Assembly: GCA_001871905.1 (NCBI GenBank)
Contig: MNUG01000040.1
Span: forward strand, 1 to 64,000
From: Alphaproteobacteria bacterium CG1_02_46_17
GTDB taxonomy: Bacteria; Pseudomonadota; Alphaproteobacteria; Micavibrionales; Micavibrionaceae
Direction: 5' to 3'
DNA: 64,000 bases
This document shows positions 16,585 through 25,681 of this stretch, piece by piece; within the stretch, counting starts at the first letter, position 1, and each line of letters opens with the position of its first letter. The notes below the pieces were generated by a model. It did no database searches, was not told the DNA's origin, and saw only the letters and a program-made list of their open reading frames with translations. Made by a program: the position numbers and the translations under genes.

Positions 16585-19109
16585 CCTTTGCCAATTCCCT
16601 TCTGGCTTTGAAATGGGCTCTGCGGGATATCCGGGGGGCTTGGTCGTCTTTCTCACTGGTTCTGGTGTGCCTTGTCATCGGCCTTGCCGCTATCACAACT
16701 GTTCATATTACTGCGGGTAGCGTCCTCGGAAGTATCCAGAAAAACAGCAGGACAATTCTTGGCGCTGACTGGATTGTCAGACAGATATATAGCCCCGTAG
16801 GAGAGAAAGAACGCGATTGGCTGAAGGATAGAGGTGCGGTTATATCAGAGACAGCAGAAATGCGCCCGATGTTGATTAACCCTGTAACAGGGGATTCCGC
16901 ACTGGTGGAATTGAAAGTCGTAGATGACCTTTATCCCTTGTATGGATCATTCACTCTGACCTCCGGGAACTCTTTTTCTGGCAGTACGGCAAACGGCATT
17001 ATTCTGGAACCATCATTGCGGGGACGGCTTAATCTCAATGAAACAGGGATGCTCCAATTAGGAACGCTGAAACTCCATGTTTCAGGCTGGATTGCCAATG
17101 AGCCGGATCGCGCAGGTTCCGGACGTTTTGGTCTGGCTCCACGCGTTATTATATCATGGAAAGATTTTCTGCGGTCTGGGCTTTCGACCCCCGAAAGCCT
17201 GATCAGTTATGATTTGCGTGTTAAATGGCCGGAAGGCGGAGAACCCCGCGCCGATGAGTTCAAGGCAGCCTTTCCCCAGTCCAGTTGGCGGCTTACGACC
17301 CATGATAATGCCTCGCCACAAATCCAGCGTTTTGTGAATAACACGCTCCAATTCCTGACATTGGTGGGGTTATCAGCCTTATTAATTGGCGGGATAGGCA
17401 TTGCAAACGGGTTAAAGGCCTATTTCGAAACCCGTCTGACATCGATTGCTATTTATAAAATGATTGGAACACCACAGCCCATCTTGCGAGGTGTTTACGG
17501 ATGGCAGATTGCCATCCTGACTTGCATTGGAACATGCATAGGACTTGTGATTGGCGCAGGATTGACATGGGTTGGTTTCAACCTTGTGCGCGATATGTTG
17601 CCATTTCCGGTCGATATTATTTATACCGTAGAGGCAATTGGCGTTCCTGCCATCTTCGGGATATTGACCATGTGCCTGTTCTCATTATGGCCATTTGGGC
17701 AGGCCGAACGGACCTCCCCTCTTGTTTTATTCCGGCACGGAGCGGTGGATGTCGGGCAACGCCCCTCTGCAGATATTCTGATAATACTGGCAGGAGTCGC
17801 GGTCGCACTCTCCGTCTTTATTTTTACGATGGCGACAGACCGACTATTTGCTCTGTCTTTTATCATGGGGGCGTTTATTTGCTTTCTGATATATGCAGGA
17901 ATCGGGCATCTTGTCCGTATTCTGGCTGCCCGTCATGCGAGTTCTGCATCTTTGATGATCCGTCTTGCGTTGACAAATCTGGGGGGGCCACGCAATGCAA
18001 CGGTTCTGACGCTTATATCAATCGGGATCGGACTAACTGTTCTGGCTTCCGTTACCTTGGTTGACAGAAATATGCGTGGCATATTAACTGAAAATATGCC
18101 GAGCGATGCTCCATCTTTTTTCCTTCTGGATATCCAACCCCACCAGAAAGATAATTTTATAAAACAATTAAACGAATGGCCCGATGCCCGTAACCTGATC
18201 ATGACGCCGAACCTTCGCGGACGAATAAAATCTGTCAACGGTATTCCGGCGGAACAAGCTTTGAAGGATAATCGGGAACGCTGGTTGTTACAAAATGACC
18301 GTGGGTTTACCTACTTATCCTTAGCAATTATGGCCAACCAACCGGCACATAGCAAAGTGACATCCGGCACATGGTGGCCTGTTGATTATAAGGGGCCGCC
18401 ACTGGTTTCTGTTGTCGATGATGTGGAAAGGGGGTTTGGTGTAAAGCCGGGGGACACTATCACAGTAACGATATTGGGGCGCGATATTACAGCCACGATT
18501 GCCAATGTTCGGGAGGTCAATTGGACAAGTTTTACAATTAATTTTGCGATTACATTCGCACCGGGGACATTGGAATCTGCACCGCATAACTGGTTGGCGA
18601 CTGTGATTGCACCGCCTGACTCCGAGGCTGATTTACAACGTGCCATCAGCAAGGAATTTCCGAATATTTCAATGGTGCGTGTGTCAGAAGCTGTCAAATC
18701 CATTCAGGATATTCTGGGGCAGATGGTCATGGCTGTGCGCATCATGGCTATTCTTGCCCTTGTCACCGGAATATTCGTATTGGCTGGGGCATTGACCGCA
18801 ACACGTTCCCAACGCGCTTATGATGCTGTTATTCTCAAGGTTATGGGGGCTCCACAATCCTTGTTACTCAAGGGGCTTTGTCTGGAGTTTGCATTGCTCG
18901 GAATTATTGCCGCCGGACTGGCCGGGGGACTGGGGCTGGCTATCAGCTGGGGAATTATGGGGCCATTGATGGATCTTGGCTGGACATTTTATCCGGCAAC
19001 TGCCGCGCTGATTGTTTCTGGTGGGTTTGCTGTGATATTTATTGCAGGCATTGCAATCCTGCATTCAATTCTAAAAAGTCCTGTTCGTGGATATCTTCAG
19101 GACGAATAG
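16581..19109 (+). CDS. ABC transporter permease, YbbP-like (FtsX fold)
   Basis: An 842-residue inner-membrane permease with two FtsX-type modules, as in YbbP: an N-terminal helix (about residues 22-45) followed by a large periplasmic domain, a helix cluster at about 250-390 and further helices at about 395-500, a second periplasmic domain to about 710, and three C-terminal helices. Length matches E. coli YbbP (about 804). It is translationally coupled to the ATPase through an ATGA overlap. It probably acts as a mechanotransmitter in envelope lipid or toxin handling together with the adjacent esterase; this is inference from the conserved neighbourhood. Confidence 0.85.
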   Translation: MTFANSLLALKWALRDIRGAWSSFSLVLVCLVIGLAAITTVHITAGSVLGSIQKNSRTILGADWIVRQIYSPVGEKERDWLKDRGAVISETAEMRPMLINPVTGDSALVELKVVDDLYPLYGSFTLTSGNSFSGSTANGIILEPSLRGRLNLNETGMLQLGTLKLHVSGWIANEPDRAGSGRFGLAPRVIISWKDFLRSGLSTPESLISYDLRVKWPEGGEPRADEFKAAFPQSSWRLTTHDNASPQIQRFVNNTLQFLTLVGLSALLIGGIGIANGLKAYFETRLTSIAIYKMIGTPQPILRGVYGWQIAILTCIGTCIGLVIGAGLTWVGFNLVRDMLPFPVDIIYTVEAIGVPAIFGILTMCLFSLWPFGQAERTSPLVLFRHGAVDVGQRPSADILIILAGVAVALSVFIFTMATDRLFALSFIMGAFICFLIYAGIGHLVRILAARHASSASLMIRLALTNLGGPRNATVLTLISIGIGLTVLASVTLVDRNMRGILTENMPSDAPSFFLLDIQPHQKDNFIKQLNEWPDARNLIMTPNLRGRIKSVNGIPAEQALKDNRERWLLQNDRGFTYLSLAIMANQPAHSKVTSGTWWPVDYKGPPLVSVVDDVERGFGVKPGDTITVTILGRDITATIANVREVNWTSFTINFAITFAPGTLESAPHNWLATVIAPPDSEADLQRAISKEFPNISMVRVSEAVKSIQDILGQMVMAVRIMAILALVTGIFVLAGALTATRSQRAYDAVILKVMGAPQSLLLKGLCLEFALLGIIAAGLAGGLGLAISWGIMGPLMDLGWTFYPATAALIVSGGFAVIFIAGIAILHSILKSPVRGYLQDE

Positions 19110-19241
19110 AGGCATTTATAAATTCAAGCTTGCGCCGCCCGAATAAGGAAACGTGTTAAAAACAATGTGGGAAGCATCATCCCCATCCAGCAAACAAAAC
19201 AGTGCCCCGCGTTGTCCCAAGACCCCAATCAATTCAAATAC

Positions 19242-19270
19242 AAAAAAACTCTATTCGTTTCAGAATAGAG
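19242..19270 (-). terminator. Rho-independent terminator of the DUF4166 operon
   Basis: On the minus strand the perfect 8-bp stem CTCTATTC/GAATAGAG with a 6-nt loop is followed by TTTTTTTG. It lies about 40 nt past the stop of the saccharopine dehydrogenase-like gene. Confidence 0.85.
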
Positions 19271-19311
19271 CTGTCAAGAGCAATGCAACCTTCGATAATC
19301 ATTCTCGCATC

Positions 19312-20403
19312 CTACTCTATAGTCCAAGAAATATCATATGCGCGCATCGCATCCAGATAGGCAGAGAGAGGTATCAGGTCAACGCATGCCATAGCTCCGG
19401 TTTTGTTCATCGTCCCTCTGGAAAGTTCCATAGCCAGAATCTCCGAAGGAATACAGGGAATGTTCGGCCCATGACCTGAATTGGTCAGAATGCAAACGGT
19501 TACAATTTTGGTTTTTCCATCTGCCCCGATACCTTTCATCGTCATATGAAAGCCGCTCCGGTTTGACCCAAAAACATCGAATATCTTTGCAATTTTCGAG
19601 AAAAGCCCCGCCATAGGGCGCAAATTACTGATCACTCCCCATCTTGTGAGCCATGATAAGCTCCATAACCCTATATGAAGAAGGGGAACCTCGAGTCCGG
19701 CTCGAAACCTTATGGTTTTAAGATCAGGGTACCGTTCGGGGAACAGTTCCAGATCGGGTACATCACAATTTCCCAAAAGTAGCCATCCCAATTCAGGATA
19801 TTTGTGAGCCGACATATCCTGCCAACCAAAAATATTTTGTTTCCGCCCATCAATTACAGTCATAAACGGCTTTCCGGCATAGCCAAGAATTGCTGCAGTA
19901 GTTGCAATTCCAGGATTTGTTCTTTGTGCCGTTGTGATGGCATAATCCAGTTCTTCCAGTTTTTGAAAATCGGCCTTGTGGTGATCGATAATAGCTGATG
20001 TCAGGCAGGGGACAGAGCTTGCACCACTAACGACCAGCACCCCCGCTTCCTTTGCTGCGTCATTAAGATTCTGGATGTTTTTGACAAATTCCCGTCCATC
20101 GGCAAGGTCTATGTAGTGGCATTTATGACGGATACAAGCTTTTGCAACTTCATATCCCTGCCCCTGAAATGGCCCGGAGGTATGGATAACGATGTCGGGA
20201 TTTAATCTCGCCAACTCTTTATCAATAGGCATGTTGATATCAAGGACAGCCCATTCCATCCCCAGTTCTGTTGCAAGTTCTTTTGCCTTTTCTACCGATC
20301 GTCCTGCGATAATAAGATGGATATTTTCTTCCCGCACCAATCGACGGGATATCAGGCTTCCGAAATTACCGTAACCACCGATGATGAGAACACGGGATGT
20401 CAT
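19312..20403 (-). CDS. Saccharopine dehydrogenase-like NAD(P)-binding protein
   Basis: A 363-residue Rossmann-fold oxidoreductase-like protein. The N-terminal nucleotide loop is VLIIGGYGNFGSLI, followed by an acidic/basic stretch IIAGRSVEKA typical of NADP binding in the saccharopine dehydrogenase family (PF03435). It is last in a minus-strand trio with a DUF4166 gene (18 nt upstream) and a DUF2269 gene. The same two domain types, saccharopine-dehydrogenase-like and DUF4166, also occur fused in other bacteria. The reaction is unknown; lysine catabolism is unlikely without the other pathway genes. Confidence 0.78.
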   Translation of the reverse strand: MTSRVLIIGGYGNFGSLISRRLVREENIHLIIAGRSVEKAKELATELGMEWAVLDINMPIDKELARLNPDIVIHTSGPFQGQGYEVAKACIRHKCHYIDLADGREFVKNIQNLNDAAKEAGVLVVSGASSVPCLTSAIIDHHKADFQKLEELDYAITTAQRTNPGIATTAAILGYAGKPFMTVIDGRKQNIFGWQDMSAHKYPELGWLLLGNCDVPDLELFPERYPDLKTIRFRAGLEVPLLHIGLWSLSWLTRWGVISNLRPMAGLFSKIAKIFDVFGSNRSGFHMTMKGIGADGKTKIVTVCILTNSGHGPNIPCIPSEILAMELSRGTMNKTGAMACVDLIPLSAYLDAMRAYDISWTIE

Positions 20404-20421
20404 TTCTGATTCATTCTCATT

Positions 20422-21030
20422 TTATGTTTCATACTTTACCTCAAACCGTCCCTTATACTCATACACCTTACCCCATAACGGATGAACAATCTGCATAAAC
20501 ATATCAAACGTATTGTCGTCTATTGGTGTTTCTTCGGCGTATCCCTTTCCAATGAGTAAGGAAAGCGGCAACGGAATAAAAATTCCGTATAGATGAAATA
20601 CATACCCTTTATGTTTTAATTTAACCTTGCCGTCTTCCCAAAAGTAACCCATGCGCCATCCAACCCCATAGCGCATAATCTCGACGACCTCGTTATATTT
20701 TATTTGAACCATTCGGGAGGTGAAATTATAAGATTTTCGGCCTTTGAAACTAAATATACGATTGAAATGAAAGTATTTTGTATCCTTGCCACTCTCGAAA
20801 AAAACCGTAACCTTGACATCCTTTTCAGTATGCGGTGGAATTCCGCGCATCATCCAAAATAAAGGGGACATCCATCTGATTGGCCCAGCGCAGAATGTAT
20901 CTAATACCCCTTCGGCCGTCACATGATCATGGGTATATGGGCGGTTTGCGTAATGCTTTCTAACAACAGGAGGAAGATCATCCCATGACCTGCCGAATAT
21001 GGATTTGAAGATTGGTTCTTTTTCGATCAT
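20422..21030 (-). CDS. DUF4166 domain-containing protein
   Basis: A 202-residue soluble protein matching DUF4166, function unknown. It begins with the family-typical IFGRSWDDLPPVVRKHY and is beta-rich with many aromatic residues (FHFNRIFSFKG, GVGWRMGYFWEDG). A longer frame opens at 21102, but the ATG at 21030 overlaps the upstream DUF2269 stop as ATGA and starts the conserved domain, so it is chosen. It is coupled to both neighbours in the operon. Confidence 0.75.
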   Translation of the reverse strand: MIEKEPIFKSIFGRSWDDLPPVVRKHYANRPYTHDHVTAEGVLDTFCAGPIRWMSPLFWMMRGIPPHTEKDVKVTVFFESGKDTKYFHFNRIFSFKGRKSYNFTSRMVQIKYNEVVEIMRYGVGWRMGYFWEDGKVKLKHKGYVFHLYGIFIPLPLSLLIGKGYAEETPIDDNTFDMFMQIVHPLWGKVYEYKGRFEVKYET

Positions 21031-21494
21031 ACCGGACGGCTCACCATCAAATAGAATATAACAACCAGCCCCAGAAAAGCAGGCCAACCAAGAATAAACC
21101 ATATCTTGAAAAGACGGTTATATCTCTCTGGCAATGGCGCGCCAGTTTCCACCGCCTGTTTCAACATTTTCTTCAGCTCTATTTGTATCCATATAACGGG
21201 AATCCAACAGGCTCCAGCAAGGGCATAGAGCGCATATGTCCAGATCAGCCACGAAGAATTCCAGTCATGTCCGGCAAGATTGATTAATACTATTCCTGAG
21301 AGGGGCTGGAAAATAACAGCCGGAAAAGTAAAAATATAATCAGCCATGACCGTACTTCTGGCTGCGTAGTATTTTTCATGGATATCGTCTGTAAAAAATG
21401 ACCGGAGCATGAAGAATGCTGTCCCTATTCCTGTTCCAAAAACAATGGTCGAGCTTATAATATGAAGTGTTTTAACAATCAGATACCAGTCCAT
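21027..21494 (-). CDS. DUF2269 family integral membrane protein
   Basis: A 155-residue inner-membrane protein with four hydrophobic helices (about residues 4-26, 48-70, 78-100 and 128-150), matching DUF2269. It has an HIISSTIVFGTG first helix and a PLSGIVLI loop. It starts at ATG 21494 after GGAAATAGC; the longer frame from 21539 has no ribosome site. First gene of the DUF2269-DUF4166-saccharopine dehydrogenase-like operon. The membrane helices may bring the other two to the membrane, which is speculation. Confidence 0.75.
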   Translation of the reverse strand: MDWYLIVKTLHIISSTIVFGTGIGTAFFMLRSFFTDDIHEKYYAARSTVMADYIFTFPAVIFQPLSGIVLINLAGHDWNSSWLIWTYALYALAGACWIPVIWIQIELKKMLKQAVETGAPLPERYNRLFKIWFILGWPAFLGLVVIFYLMVSRPV

Positions 21495-21619
21495 GCTATT
21501 TCCATCAAATCGGTTCGGTTCCTGTGTTAATAATATCAATATACTGCCTATATATAAATACTTTATGACGACTTTTCCGGTTATATATTACGGGGAATTA
21601 GCGCAAAACATGGCCCCGC

Positions 21620-22888
21620 TCAAGCGGAGGGCTCACCGTGTCGATGCATTGCAGAAATCCCAAGCCCTTTTGCAACACTGGAAAATTTATCTCCTCTGAC
21701 TAAAACTGCCTCGGGGAACGCTCTTTGCATAGCTTCATAGAAACCAGGGAGCCCTGTACTTCCTCCAGTCATAAATACTGTGTGGATATCACTTGTATCT
21801 ATACCGCCAGCATGAGTAACCGTCTTTTTAGCGACATCAACGATTTTATCTATTTCTGCTCTGGCAGCTTCTTTTAAATCCAGAGAGGTCAAATTTAATA
21901 ACCATCCCTTTTCAACAAAATCCAGGTCAAGAGATGTCGTTCCAGATTCGGAAAGACTTATTTTAGCCGCCTCAACAACACCAGCTAATTCGTGTCCTCT
22001 GTGAGATCCAACAACGGCAATCAACCTGTCCACAGTAGATTTTGAGGCAGATTGTCTATATAGGCCGCGTAAGAACGCCTTATTTCTTGGAGTGTATAAT
22101 GTATTTATGAGATGCCAAGTTGCTAACGTATGATATGGACTGACTGGCATATCCAGGCCCCCTATTAGTTTACTCTTATAACCCATATCAGGCATAATCG
22201 ACTTCAAGCTGAATTTCCTGTCAATATCTGTCCCTCCAATGTGCACCCCGGAATTAGCGAGGATATCTGCCTTCCTATCATCCTTTGAACGATTTGCAGG
22301 AGATAATCTTATCAACGAGAAATCCGAAGTGCCCCCTCCAATATCTGCGACAAGGACAAGCTCTTCTTTTGTAAGAGTTGACTCATAATCACGCGCAGCA
22401 GCAATAGGTTCATATTCAAAAAATACGCTTCGGAAACCTTCTTTCATGGCCGCCTTTTTTAACTCATTCTCTGCTCTTTTATCAGCCTCATGGTTATCGT
22501 CCACGAAAAATACTGGGCGGCCGAGCACAACATCGTTCAATTCTTCTTGTACTTTGTTCTCACAAGTTGATTTTATATGTCTCAAGAACATGCCAATGAC
22601 ATCACTAAAATTAACGCGCTCGTACCCAACTTGTGTCGATTCTTTAATAAGGTCAGTTCCCAAAATTGATTTGAGAGACCTCATCAGACGTCCTGAATAT
22701 CCTTCAAGATATTCATTGATGGCAGTGCGACCAAAAACAGTCCTGTTCTCCTCTACATTGAAGAAAACAGCGGTTGGAATGGTGACGTTATTCCCCTCCA
22801 GTTCAATTAAGGTGACCTCCCCTCCTTGAGCAATCGCAGCCGCAGAGTTTGACGTTCCAAAATCAATACCAATCTTGCCTGATGACAT
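21620..22888 (-). CDS. Hsp70-family chaperone, YegD-like
   Basis: A 422-residue protein with the actin/Hsp70 ATPase fold but no substrate-binding lid, as in YegD. Phosphate 1 motif IGIDFGTSNS is at the N-terminus, phosphate 2 is VADIGGGTSDFSLI, and the adenosine motif is VFMTGGSTGLPGF. It starts at ATG 22888 with GAGGTG six bases upstream; the frame opens 33 nt earlier. It lies 81 nt behind the diguanylate cyclase gene on the same strand. Clients are unknown. Confidence 0.85.
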   Translation of the reverse strand: MSSGKIGIDFGTSNSAAAIAQGGEVTLIELEGNNVTIPTAVFFNVEENRTVFGRTAINEYLEGYSGRLMRSLKSILGTDLIKESTQVGYERVNFSDVIGMFLRHIKSTCENKVQEELNDVVLGRPVFFVDDNHEADKRAENELKKAAMKEGFRSVFFEYEPIAAARDYESTLTKEELVLVADIGGGTSDFSLIRLSPANRSKDDRKADILANSGVHIGGTDIDRKFSLKSIMPDMGYKSKLIGGLDMPVSPYHTLATWHLINTLYTPRNKAFLRGLYRQSASKSTVDRLIAVVGSHRGHELAGVVEAAKISLSESGTTSLDLDFVEKGWLLNLTSLDLKEAARAEIDKIVDVAKKTVTHAGGIDTSDIHTVFMTGGSTGLPGFYEAMQRAFPEAVLVRGDKFSSVAKGLGISAMHRHGEPSA

Positions 22889-22969
22889 ACCGATCACCTC
22901 ATGGGATAAAAATTTATTCAATAGGTGATGATCGAGAATCTCAATATTATGGGTTTTTCTATCTGGTGG

Positions 22970-24217
22970 CTATTTGTCCTGATAGGCGCGCACTACAATG
23001 TTACGACCGCCTTCTTTTGCTTTATAAAGAGCAGAGTCAGCCAGCTTTATGTAATGTTCCACATTCTCTTGATCACTCAACGGCCCCTCGGCATAGCCGA
23101 TGCTGGTTGTAAAGCTTAGCTGCTTATCTTCACCATCCTCTTTATATGGGCAGGCTTCTTTTTCCGCCACTAAACGAAGCCGATCAAGCACAACATGCGC
23201 CTTTTTTGCGTCAGTATTGGTCAAAAGAATTACAAACTCTTCCCCCCCCATACGGGCGATGACATCAGAGGGTCGAAGTGCCTTCCTAAGTATTTCTGAA
23301 AAATGCTTGAGAACCAGATCTCCCACATCGTGCCCGTAAGTATCATTAACCGTCTTAAATTTATCCAGATCACAGACGGCCAATACAAATTTTTTCTTCT
23401 CACGCACCGCCGAGCTATGGTGAGCTATAAGATCACTACTGAATGCTCTTCTGTTTTTTAAGCCGGTTAAGGGGTCCTCAAGTGCCTGACGAGTGAGGTT
23501 AGCATGTGCCTCTTCAATTCTTTTGACAAGAGGCCGGAAAATAAATAATGCCTCTAGAAGAATAAGCAAAATAATTGCGATTGTCATGTTTCTTTGCATA
23601 GAGGAGATCGTATTAATATCTTCCACCTGACTTTGTTGAAAATCAGTAAGAGCATTTTGAAGTCGGTTTATTATTTTATTTTGCGACAAATCAACAATTT
23701 GCTTTAATGCCATTTGACGTTGTGGACTGGAACTATCACTGGTATATGTCAAGAAGAACTCTGAGGCTGCGATAAAATCTTTCAAAATCTCTTCAAGCGG
23801 AGCTGCGCTTGATTGCATAGCCTCTTTTAACTGATCTGTTGCTGGGCTTTTCAAGCGGCTATCATCGGCATAATAAGAATACAGTCTTCCGTTTACGCCT
23901 TTCAACTTTTCGATTGAATTGACCATAAACGTCCGGTCGAACTCTTCCTTATTCGTATAGTAGGAAGTTGCGTATCTCTCTATCTGACCGACCAAAGATA
24001 CTTCATACCCTATATCAAACGAAATCTCCGCAGCCACAATCCCCCGCTCAACAACGCGCGACGTAATGTAGTGGCTGAGTAGCGTCAATATTATGATAAG
24101 AGAGAGTGCGAGGACGTATCCTCTGGTTAATAAGGACGTGTTAATAGTGCTATCTTCATAAAAAAAGAGCAGGCTTTCGTAGAGCTTTTTTAGCTTTCTA
24201 TAAGCAACATTTTTCAT
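22970..24217 (-). CDS. Membrane diguanylate cyclase (GGDEF domain)
   Basis: A 415-residue inner-membrane enzyme making cyclic di-GMP from two GTP. An N-terminal helix (about residues 33-52) and a second (about 212-228) bracket a periplasmic four-helix-bundle-like sensor of about 155 residues. The GGDEF domain opens with DPLTGLKNRRAF; the active-site loop is GGEEF at 324-328, and an RxxD inhibitory site (RPSD, 315-318) sits five residues before it, so product inhibition is expected. No EAL domain is attached. It is followed by the YegD-like gene. The signal is unknown. Confidence 0.9.
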   Translation of the reverse strand: MKNVAYRKLKKLYESLLFFYEDSTINTSLLTRGYVLALSLIIILTLLSHYITSRVVERGIVAAEISFDIGYEVSLVGQIERYATSYYTNKEEFDRTFMVNSIEKLKGVNGRLYSYYADDSRLKSPATDQLKEAMQSSAAPLEEILKDFIAASEFFLTYTSDSSSPQRQMALKQIVDLSQNKIINRLQNALTDFQQSQVEDINTISSMQRNMTIAIILLILLEALFIFRPLVKRIEEAHANLTRQALEDPLTGLKNRRAFSSDLIAHHSSAVREKKKFVLAVCDLDKFKTVNDTYGHDVGDLVLKHFSEILRKALRPSDVIARMGGEEFVILLTNTDAKKAHVVLDRLRLVAEKEACPYKEDGEDKQLSFTTSIGYAEGPLSDQENVEHYIKLADSALYKAKEGGRNIVVRAYQDK

Positions 24218-24384
24218 TTGGTGCTGCCATCTATAATCATCTAGGAGGTCGGGGCGCTTTTAGGGTTTTGAAATTGAACATAGAACTGGTCTAAGATCGG
24301 CAGTATATTGATAGTTGCAAGAGTGTCAAGTTTCATTGACAGAATCCCCTTAAATTGGTTCAGGTTGGATCGCTAAGGGCCATA

Positions 24385-24410
24385 GCCTCCCAACGGAATG
24401 GCTGGGAGGC
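24385..24410. terminator. Hairpin downstream of rmlB, weak terminator candidate
   Basis: A perfect 8-bp stem GCCTCCCA/TGGGAGGC with a 10-nt loop sits in the gap between the rmlB stop (24452) and the diguanylate cyclase start. It is placed to end the rmlB transcript on the minus strand but lacks a strong T-run. Confidence 0.4.
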
Positions 24411-24451
24411 CTTATTCCATATGCGGAAAAGACTGAGACAAAAAGGTAATC

Positions 24452-25519
24452 TTATTTGTGCGGGAAGAAATTATCCTCACCATGTCTTTTCGTCACATCG
24501 GATATCCAACCCCGATTCTCAAGATACCACATTACAGTTTTTCTCAAACCAGACTCGAAATCATGATTTGGACGCCAGTTCAATTCGCGTTCAATTTTTG
24601 TTGAATCAATAGCGTAGCGGCGATCATGTCCTTTACGGTCTTCAACATGTGTTATTAAATTTTCATAGGGCTTCCCATCAGTCCGAGGACTGTTTTTGTC
24701 CAGAATAGAGCAGATCATCCGCACGACATCAATATTCTTCATCTCGTTTGATCCGCCAATATTATATACTTCGCCGATCCGCCCTTTTTCCAAAACTTTA
24801 CAAATGGCCTGACAATGGTCGGTCACATACAACCAATCCCGTACATTTTGTCCATCTCCATAAACTGGTAACGACTTGCCATCCAGAGCATTCCTGATGA
24901 TCAGCGGGATCAGTTTTTCGGGGAATTGATACGGCCCATAATTATTGGAACAATTGGTTGTTAAAACAGGAAGTCCATAAGTATGATGATATGCCCTGAC
25001 CAGGTGGTCAGATGCTGCTTTTGATGCAGAATATGGGTTGTTTGGACGGTAGCTACTTTCTTCGGTAACGGGCGGCATTGTTTCCAATAAGGAGCCATAG
25101 ACTTCATCCGTTGAAATATGTAGAAAGCGGAAATTCTGTTTTGCGTGTTCTGCTTGCCTTGACCACCAATGATGCGCCGCTTGCAACAGGCGATTGGTTG
25201 CAACAACATTGGTCTGGATAAAGTCTTCTGGTGCGTGAATTGATCGGTCCACATGACTTTCGGCGGCAAAATTTATAATGGCGCGGGGATCATATTTTTC
25301 GAGCAAAGATGAAATCAGATGTGTATCTCCAATATCACTCAAAATAAACTCGACATTTTCCGTCTGCAAAGAATCTTCCAAGGAACTAATGTTTCCAGCA
25401 TAGGTCAATTTATCAATCACGACAATTGGGTCGGTTTTCTGGTCAGGCGATTGGGTGAGCCAATGGCGCACAAAATTCGACCCTATAAATCCGGCTCCAC
25501 CCGTTACAAAAATCGTCAT
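24452..25519 (-). CDS. rfbB: dTDP-glucose 4,6-dehydratase
   Basis: Converts dTDP-glucose to dTDP-4-keto-6-deoxyglucose, the second step toward dTDP-rhamnose and related deoxysugars. 355 residues of the extended SDR family: NAD loop TGGAGFIGSN at the N-terminus, HISTDEVYGSL with the active-site Thr-Asp-Glu, and YSASKAASDH with the catalytic Tyr and Lys. ATG at 25519 follows a TAGG site. The other rml genes are not in the window, so it stands alone here. The last 15-20 residues are probably not conserved. Confidence 0.93.
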   Translation of the reverse strand: MTIFVTGGAGFIGSNFVRHWLTQSPDQKTDPIVVIDKLTYAGNISSLEDSLQTENVEFILSDIGDTHLISSLLEKYDPRAIINFAAESHVDRSIHAPEDFIQTNVVATNRLLQAAHHWWSRQAEHAKQNFRFLHISTDEVYGSLLETMPPVTEESSYRPNNPYSASKAASDHLVRAYHHTYGLPVLTTNCSNNYGPYQFPEKLIPLIIRNALDGKSLPVYGDGQNVRDWLYVTDHCQAICKVLEKGRIGEVYNIGGSNEMKNIDVVRMICSILDKNSPRTDGKPYENLITHVEDRKGHDRRYAIDSTKIERELNWRPNHDFESGLRKTVMWYLENRGWISDVTKRHGEDNFFPHK

Positions 25520-25631
25520 AAGCCTATTCCGTAGAATTTGATATAGAATGACTTATGTGCTTATATATTCCGTGAGGAAAATCAAGTCGAAAGCTGAACC
25601 TCCAAGAGAAAATAAAGAGAACCACTATAAG

Positions 25632-25675
25632 GCCGGTCGCAGATTCCTACCCGGCATGAACCAAAACAAGGAAAT
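25632..25675 (+). promoter_or_regulatory. preQ1-I riboswitch controlling queC translation
   Basis: P1 is GCCGG/CCGGC enclosing a loop that starts TCGCAG and ends CCTAC, followed by an A-rich tail AAAACAAGG. The GGTCGCAG block and AAAACAAGG tail match the well-known Thermoanaerobacter tengcongensis class I preQ1 aptamer. The 3' end AAGG is also the ribosome-binding site of queC, ten bases before its ATG, so preQ1 binding should pull it into the pseudoknot and block translation. Confidence 0.85.
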
Positions 25676-25681
25676 AACTAT

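Noticed and set aside
17501-18064. 187-residue open frame overlapping the YbbP-like permease
   Set aside because: Out-of-frame shadow of the permease with Cys/Arg-rich, non-protein-like composition.
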